64,000 nt of DNA from Galbula dea (lineage: Eukaryota > Chordata > Aves > Piciformes > Galbulidae): contig VWZX01002527.1 in NCBI GenBank assembly GCA_013399015.1, positions 143,428-207,427 on the forward strand. Reading direction: 5' to 3'. How positions within the stretch are numbered: the stretch's first letter is position 1; the number at the start of each line of letters is the position of its first letter. The position numbers were made by a program, and so were the translations under genes. The notes below the pieces were generated by a model that saw only the letters and a list, made by a program, of their open reading frames with translations, did not search any database and was not told the origin of the DNA. Positions 60,397 through 64,000 of this stretch are shown here, in pieces.

Positions 60397-63297
60397 GTAA
60401 GTGGAAAACATTGCACCTTAAAATCATATACCTCACATCTTTCACACCCTCAATTCTATCTCTCTTTCAATGTTTTCCTACAACTACTTACTCTTTTACT
60501 TTGCTGCTCCTGACTGCTTTCCTGTTCACCAGTTCTCAGGGGTTGAAATTAATGGAAGTCAATCAAGTTACCCTAATAAATAGTTGGAAGGTATTGGGTT
60601 AGTCAAAATTCTTGCTTTGAGCACGGATTATTCTTTTGTTTTTCAGAAACTTAAATTTTAAAAGCCATTGGTTTAGTAGTTCACAGTTTAATATGAAAGA
60701 CTACAGTACCCTTTCTTAGCTGGAAACATGCCAGTTTCACAGGAAGAGTTAGTCTGGTATGTAAAGAAATAAAAATTTTAAAACCCACAAACAATGAAAC
60801 AAAACAGAACAAAAAATCCAAAGAAAACTATCTTGAGTATCCTATTAGATAACAGAGGGAGAAACCGTGTTAATTTCTACCCCTGTTTATACTGAACGTT
60901 CGCGACATGAAAGTCATGCTGTCATTGTGATTTGTTATGCAGGGCTCGAAATAGGAAGCAACTCTGACTCTCAGTGTATTTGTATCTCACAGGGTTTATT
61001 TATTGACTTTGGTAACTGTGGGACTAGCCTTTAAAAATGTTGGATGTTGTTATCCAAACAAAAAACTGTGATCGTTATCTGAAATACAATTTCTAGCCCT
61101 GTATTGTATTTTTAATTACAGTTCTTGAAATACAGATCTGTTTTGTGAAGTCAGTGTTTTATGATAAGTAAACGTCAAAAATGCTTGAGCTCAGATGAAG
61201 TGTATAAAATGAAACATTGTTTTCACAGCTGTATTTCAAACACATAGCCATATTGAGAATCCATGTATGAATCCTGTGAATAAATGATACTGCATGTAGG
61301 CTAATAAGAAATTTGAGGGTTGTTTCTCCCTTTGTGGGAAGATGCTTATGAACACCAAGGAAATTCTCACTTCCAAAGAGACGTGTATAAACAATGCAAA
61401 AGGTGTCAGATCCTCGCATCATTGAGGCTGACTTGTTTTGTTATTTTTTGTATTGATACAGTGATAAGCTGCTGTTCAGTAGTTGGTTGTGTTGCTGAAA
61501 TTATGCTATCAAATACACAAACTAAACTTTTTTTATGGAAAAAAGTAAACCACTACCATATTTTAAATTTTTCAAGTGATGCTTTCGTCATCTTTGGAAT
61601 CCTTTAGGTTACTGGAAGTTAGTTGCAATTCTGACAAGAAGCTGAGCTGGCCAACTGAAGCGTTGATGTTTCACAAAATTAGTTCTAAACTTCCTTATAG
61701 TTAAGATAGAGAGGGCATACCATTATATGACTTCAGTAAAATTGATTTTTGTAACTTGTCTGTTATTTTAAAAATATCGCAGACGTGTTACGTAGCTCAG
61801 GGTAAACAGCTATAGGATTAATTTAGCAGAAATTATTTAATCAACCTGTTGAAATTATACTTCTGAGCAGCTGTTGAGTGCCTTTTATTTTTTATAATGA
61901 AACTAGATATTATTGGAACATGTTTTATGGGAAAAATTCCTGGTGTAATGCAGCACTTGGACATCCAGTGCTCCTTCATGAAGATAACTACAGTTTGAGT
62001 TGATAAAATTGGTTTGATCTTAGGAGACCAAATGGTTTACTGTACTACATAAATTAAGCATCTTTCCATAGACAAACTGTCATTGGAAAGGCATCAGTGC
62101 AGAAAAATCCAGAAGAATCACAGCCTGTTTACAGCTATTCATGATATTGCATGTAGTGAAGAAGAATGCAAGGAAGTCCAGAGAAAAAGAAGGGACTACA
62201 TATCTGACATTAAATTCTACAAAGTTTGTTTCATTGACTTTAATCTCATCATAAATGGTGCTTAGTCACTAAACTGCTACGGAGTGAAAAACTGGTTTAT
62301 AAGTAAGGTATTACGGTAAAACAATCTTGCAAACTCCTACTTAACTGTTTTCCTGAATCAAGTAGTATTTTTGTGACAGACAAGTTACATACAGTTTAGT
62401 TTATTAGCATTCATTATGGTTAGGGTGGACAAAGTAGAGTTTGAAACTGCGTTAGTAAACTTATGATCTTGGAAGGCTGTAGTGAACGCTCCTGTAAAGT
62501 AATAATAAAATCATAGAAGAGTTTATGAGAGAATACGTAGAGTACCCTTCTGTGTTAAAGCAGCTTAAAAATAGCTTTTATTTACTGGTCTAGGAAAAAA
62601 CATAATGGACTATGGGTAAGACATTTTCCCGTTCTTAATTAAACTTACAACAGGAAAAACTACCGAAGATATGTTTCAGCCTCAATCCTATATAAAACAG
62701 TCAAAACAGGGATGTGGGAAAATGATGGAGCAAAGCACAGGTAAGTGTCAAGAAGAGCATGGGTCTTCACCATATGCAGCTTCAGGAAGTAGGCCAGTGA
62801 ATCCAGTTGCATTTATCTGTTAAAATAAGCGTAACTTTCTGCATTACATAGTTCATGATACTACACTACTGCAAAAATAAATTGGACATCATTATGTTGC
62901 CGAAAGAATATGCTGCACGTATATAAGTACCTGATGCACAAATTTTAAAGTATTCACAACTGTCAGCTATTGCTTTGGAAAAGTAAAGATTCTGATAATC
63001 AATGCGACTCAGTGGAGGCCTTCTTCAGCATACCATGCAAGAAGCAGTATGAGTTTATAAATGTGGGGACAACTGTGTGTTGGCTATTCTCAGTTGCTTC
63101 TATCACTTTCTTTTCAAGAAATTCATTCCATGCTGGATGATTAGTTACTGCTAAAATTAGGTGCTCATCGGTTTTCCTGTGGTAATGTTGTAATGCGAAA
63201 CTGGATCCATGGTTGCATGTGCTGCTGTAGCATACCTAATATAAGTAGTCTCATCAGGAACTATGCATAAACCATTTAATTTTTTTTTTCTGGTTAG
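60397..63297 (+). other. STRN3: STRN3 intron 8, with candidate cryptic exons
   Basis: A 2.9-kb intron, GTAAGT donor, TTTTTTTTTCTGGTTAG acceptor. I see no CR1 or LTR in it, unlike the other long introns. Two open, phase-matched, splice-flanked segments (62072-62302 and 62654-62740) are treated as findings. The rest is unremarkable. Confidence 0.9.
62654..62740 (+). other. candidate 87-base cassette exon of STRN3
   Basis: Between a TTTTCCCGTTCTTAATT...ACAACAG acceptor and a CACAG|GTAAGT donor lie 87 bases. Read in phase 1 from exon 8 they have no stop: RKTTEDMFQPQSYIKQSKQG, then CGKMMEQST. They exit in phase 1, so exon 9 would follow in frame (ST-GPNRSK). I do not recognise the peptide. It is predicted only from splice consensus and frame, and could be chance. 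Confidence 0.4.
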
Positions 63298-63441
63298 GGC
63301 CCAACAGGTCAAAGCTGCAAGATATGCTTGCAAATTTGAGAGATGTTGATGATCTGCCTTCATTACAGCCATCTGTTGCACCTTCTTCTAGGCCTAGTAC
63401 CTCAAGGCTCATTGAACATGAGATGAACAGGACAGATGAAG
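63298..63441 (+). CDS. STRN3: STRN3 exon 9 (alternative, 48 codons)
   Basis: 144 bases, acceptor TTTTTTTCTGGTTAG, donor GAAG|GTAAGT, phase 1 in and out. It encodes RPNRSKLQDMLANLRDVDDL then PSLQPSVAPSSRPSTSRLIE and HEMNRTDE. It corresponds to the second half of the long-isoform insert of STRN3. Serine/proline-rich sequence predicts a flexible linker. The next exon (EALTFPPSSGKSF... in the family, leading to the WD40 repeats) is beyond the window. Confidence 0.95.
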
Positions 63442-64000
63442 GTAAGTATTAAAAATGTGCATGCACCTTTGTAAAGGGCAGACATAGGTGTTTACAGTTA
63501 CTTTTGCTTACAGATTATTTTCTAAGACTTTTCAGGCACTTTACTAATACTAATTCATCATCATTATTTCTCATTCTCATTGGCATTCCTGTTCCACCCC
63601 TCAGGGTCACTATTAGTCAGGTCAAGAAGCCTACCTAGGTAAAGTCTTGACTGAGTATGTGTGAACATGAAGGAAAAAATACATTTCATAGTATCATAGT
63701 ATTGTCTGAGGTGGTTGGCACTTGGTAACTTTGTTATATAAAGATCTTAAGCCGCTTACCTTCATTTGTGCTCAGGCCTGGCACTCCAGTGTGAAACATA
63801 AACTCTCAGAAGATAAGAGCAGCTACTTTTCTTCACATGAACACAGTTTTGAATGTCATCTGTAATACTGTGTTCAGCTCTGGAGCCCTCAGCACAGAAA
63901 GGACATGGACCTGATGGAGTGGGTCCAAAGGAGGGCTACGAAAATGATCAGGGGGCTGGAACACCTCCCCTATGAAGACAGGCTGAGGGAGCTGGGATTG
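63442..64000 (+). other. STRN3: STRN3 intron 9, beginning
   Basis: Starts GTAAGTATT. Sequence to 63864 is unassigned apart from a short CR1-tail-like ATAGTATCATAGTATTGTCT near 63690. A CR1 then runs off the window. Confidence 0.9.
63865..64000 (+). mobile_element. CR1 LINE fragment cut by the window end
   Basis: Plus-strand CR1 C-terminal ORF2 region (CSALEPSAQKGHGPDGVGPK-type frame; GLEHLPYEDRLRELG in the coding frame). About 130 of 136 bases match 43612-43760 by eye. Its 3' end lies outside the window. Confidence 0.92.

Noticed and set aside
1..64000. Bacterial-type systems, CRISPR arrays, operons, tRNA or rRNA genes
   Set aside because: The sequence is a vertebrate gene body. No direct-repeat arrays, cloverleaf sequences or dense ORFs are present.

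Overview
The window is vertebrate nuclear DNA, almost certainly from a bird. It is AT-rich and intron-dominated, and it carries more than twenty pieces of the CR1 LINE family. Their 3' ends have the avian-type ATTCTRTGATTCTATG tail, and bird-type endogenous retroviral LTRs are also present. I cannot name the species.

Only one host gene is visible: the middle of STRN3 (striatin-3, SG2NA), a scaffold of the STRIPAK phosphatase-kinase complex, read on the + strand. Eight coding exons are supported by protein recognition, splice consensus and unbroken phase: 23096-23199, 31307-31380, 34375-34453, 37122-37286, 52681-52816, 56207-56342, 60286-60396 and 63298-63441. Together they give 949 coding bases (about 316 codons). 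They run from the start of the coiled coil, through the calmodulin-binding stretch and acidic linker, to the segment just before the WD40 propeller. Exon 1 (promoter, start codon, caveolin-binding region) lies left of the window, and the WD40 exons lie to the right. I number the visible exons 2-9 on that assumption.

Intron 1 (1-23095) holds several CR1 copies, a degraded minus-strand class II endogenous retrovirus (8131-9605) with LTR, Lys-type primer-binding site and gag remnant, a nested CR1 block (12197-14985) containing two single-N joins flanked by exact duplications, and a CR1 split by a solo LTR (18836-21486). Intron 5 (37287-52680) holds an inverted CR1 pair and a four-level nest of transposons (46640-50845): a long CR1 with ORF1-esterase, endonuclease and RT remnants, broken by a second CR1, broken by an LTR, broken by a fourth CR1 piece. 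The other introns carry scattered CR1 tails.

The most interesting host signals are possible unannotated STRN3 splice products. Intron 8, between the two exons known to be skipped in the short SG2NA isoform, contains an 87-base open segment with consensus acceptor and donor in the matching 1-1 phase (62654-62740). It also contains a second phase-matched open segment ending in a stop (62072-62302). Intron 5 holds a phase-matched open segment whose stop overlaps an AATAAA (42619-42747), directly after a T/G-rich tract. None can be confirmed without RNA or cross-species data.
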